Below are positions 62,260-64,000 of a stretch of DNA of 64,000 nt, one piece after another (the stretch's first letter is position 1; every line of letters begins with the position of its first letter). The position numbers and the translations under genes are program-made. The DNA is from Hevea brasiliensis (lineage: Eukaryota > Streptophyta > Magnoliopsida > Malpighiales > Euphorbiaceae). The notes beneath the pieces are model-generated. The model was not told where the DNA came from. It did not search any database and worked only from the letters and a program-made list of their open reading frames with translations. The stretch is from assembly GCF_030052815.1 (NCBI RefSeq), contig NC_079505.1:73034701-73098700 (forward strand), given 5' to 3'.

Positions 62260-63570
62260 CTAAATATCCCCAATTGGGGAACCAAGCCATGAAACCTCTA
62301 CAACCTTTTGTGTGGGTTCTCCAACAATATAATGCTTTAATCTCTGCCCATTAACTTTGAAAGTCCCTGAGGTTTCATTGCCTATCTCAACAGCTCCATA
62401 GGGGTATAACTTTATAACAGTGTAAGGCCCTGACCATCTTGACTTTAATTTTCTAGGAAATAACCTTAACCTAGAGTTATATAAGAGAACAACATCCCCT
62501 TCTTGAAATTCTTTCCTCCTAATATGCTTATCATGCCATCTCTTAGTTCTTTCCTTGTAAAGCTTGGCATTTTCATAAGCATCCAATCTAAGTTCTTCAA
62601 GTTCATTCAGTTGCAGCATTCTTTTTTCTCCTGCAGTTTTTAAGTCAAAATTCAGTGTCCTTATGGCCCAATATGCTCTATGCTCTAACTCTAAAGGTAA
62701 ATGACAAGCTTTCCCATAAACCAATCTAAATGGGGTGGTGCCAATAGGAGTTTTAAAAGCTGTTCTATAGGCCCAAAGAGCATCATCTAACTTTAGTGAC
62801 CAATCTTTTCTTGAACTATTCATTGTTTTCTCAAGAATTCTTTTCAACTCTCTATTTGAGATCCCCACTTGACCACTAGTTTGTGGATGGTAAGGTGTTG
62901 CAACCTTATGCTTTACTCCATATTGTTGTAATAATCTCTCAAATTGATGGTTGCAAAAATGAGAACCTCCATCACTTATAATGGCACGTGGAGTTCCAAA
63001 TCTTGTAAAAATGAACTTTTTAAGGAATTTAATCACAACTCTAACATCATTAGTTGGAGATGGTATAGCTTCAACCCATTTGCTCACATAATCTACCCCA
63101 ACTAAAATATATTTGTGTCCAAAGGATGATGGAAAAGGTCCCATGAAATCAATGCCCCACACATCAAATAGTTCCACTTCCAATATATTTTGGAGGGGCA
63201 TTTCATCTCTCTTCGAGATATTACCCATCCTTTGACACCTATCACATGCATTTACAAACTTTCTCACATCTTTAAACATATCTGGCCAAAAGAACCCTGC
63301 TTGAAGAACTTTTTCTGCAGTCTTTGTCACACTCATATGACCCCCATAAAGTGAAGAATGGCAATCTTTAATAACATTCCCTATCTCCTCATCAGCTAAA
63401 CATCTTCTAATCAACCCATCTCCACATCTCTTGAACAAAAATGGCTCTTCCCAATCGTAATCCTTCACATCAAAAAGAAATTTCTTCTTTTGCTGCCATG
63501 TTAGGTTAGGTGGAAGGATTCCACACACCAAATAGTACACGAAATCTGCATACCAAGGGGTTTTTTGCAC
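62260..63570 (-). pseudogene. Athila-like integrase with catalytic Glu replaced by Gly
   Basis: A 436-codon open frame, part of pol; its first codon is GTG, not a real start, since pol enters from upstream with a frame change. The zinc-binding region is His71, His78, Cys109 and Cys112. The core carries Asp141 (GIDFMGPF) and Asp200 (IISDGGSHF). At residue 236, with the DD35E spacing, the sequence is GQVGISNRE: codon 62,865-62,863 is GGG (Gly) where the family has Glu. Downstream are the [18 protein letters not shown] block and a C-terminal DNA-binding part ([12 protein letters not shown] near residues 376-387). With the third acidic residue gone, strand transfer should be abolished. Confidence 0.9.
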
Positions 63571-64000
63571 TCATGATTAATAACAGTTGCTCATCAGAAA
63601 AATAATCATCTATTGGGGGCTCTTTTCCCAAATTATCTCCTTGTTCTTGCCTCAATCTAGACAGATGATCTGCTACCATATTTTCTACTCCTTCTTGTCT
63701 TTAATTTCTAAGTCAAACTCTTGAAGGAGTAGCACCCACCTTATCAACCTAGGTTTAGCCTCTTTTTTCTGAAGGAGATATTTGATAGCTGCATGATCTG
63801 TATATACTATTGCCTTAGACCCCACAAGATAGGACCTGAATTTATCTACTGCGAATACCACTGCCAAAAACTCTTTCTCTGTAGTAGAGTAATTTATTTG
63901 AGCATCATCTAAGGTCCTACTTGCATAGTATATTGCATACACCTTCTTATCTCTCCTTTGTCCCAAAACAGCCCCAATGGCATAATCGCTAGCATCACAC
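63571..64000 (-). pseudogene. Athila-like RNase H (partial, frameshifted at its end)
   Basis: Reading in from the window edge: [15 protein letters not shown] near 64,000-63,955, then [20 protein letters not shown] and [12 protein letters not shown]. These carry the RNase H acidic residues (Asp in DAS, Glu in TEKE, Asp in YTDH). The frame stops at 63,685 after IKDKKE; a one-base shift leads into [15 protein letters not shown], the linker to integrase. A second shift lies near 63,570. Confidence 0.88.

Larger units (their letters stand above)
55363..64000 (-). mobile_element. Athila-like Ty3/gypsy retrotransposon, 3' part (runs off the window)
   Basis: Read on the minus strand, the order is RNase H, integrase, a spacer, an extra ORF, a long noncoding region, polypurine tract and 3' LTR. 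An additional ORF between pol and the 3' LTR, and the integrase sequence type ([20 protein letters not shown]), fit the Athila/Tat branch. gag, protease, most of RT and the 5' LTR lie beyond 64,000. Confidence 0.88.

Overview
This is a gene-poor, very AT-rich stretch of a flowering-plant (eudicot) nuclear genome. The evidence is GT-AG introns in a plant RAD23 gene, plant-type retrotransposons primed by initiator-Met tRNA, long (TA)n and (AAT)n microsatellites, and TATA/pyrimidine-rich plant promoter architecture. The style of the repeats would fit a woody eudicot such as a Euphorbiaceae, but the species cannot be fixed from sequence alone.

Layout: 1-3.1 kb holds the decayed 3' part of a Ty3/gypsy chromovirus (Tekay/Del type): RT, RNase H, integrase, chromodomain and a truncated 3' LTR. 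3.1-21 kb is AT-rich intergenic DNA with MITE-like debris, microsatellites, a few short degenerate tandem repeats and two unexplained less AT-rich islands. At 21.3-22.0 kb is a compact single-exon gene for a small acidic protein of unknown function carrying a SUMO-interaction-like motif. 25.4-35.3 kb is one structurally complete LTR retrotransposon: both LTRs, an iMet PBS, a polypurine tract and a 5-bp GATTA target duplication. Its LTRs are nearly identical but its interior no longer codes, and a 523-bp hAT-type MITE with a perfect 8-bp target duplication sits in its 3' LTR. 35.3-39.7 kb is extremely AT-rich and featureless. 39.74-44.31 kb is a 12-exon RAD23 gene (412 aa predicted; UBL, UBA1, XPC-binding, UBA2). 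45.9-50.9 kb is a complete but decayed Ty1/copia element. 52.4-53.0 kb is a long-armed foldback/MITE. 53.9-55.05 kb is a truncated, frameshifted NPF (NRT1/PTR) transporter pseudogene. 55.36-64.0 kb is the 3' part, on the minus strand, of an Athila-like Ty3/gypsy element with an extra ORF between pol and the 3' LTR.

Only two loci look like functional host genes: the acidic-protein gene and RAD23. RAD23 links polyubiquitinated cargo to the proteasome and assists nucleotide-excision repair; the acidic protein may bind SUMO, but this is inference. Everything else is mobile DNA or its remains. The most interesting points are the dead-interior retrotransposon with young LTRs (probable trans-mobilisation), the Athila-like element whose integrase lost its catalytic Glu within a long open frame, the two in-phase candidate splice donors created by a 45-bp duplication in RAD23, and the SIM-bearing acidic protein. 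No CRISPR, rRNA or tRNA gene was seen, and no clearly novel multi-gene system was found.
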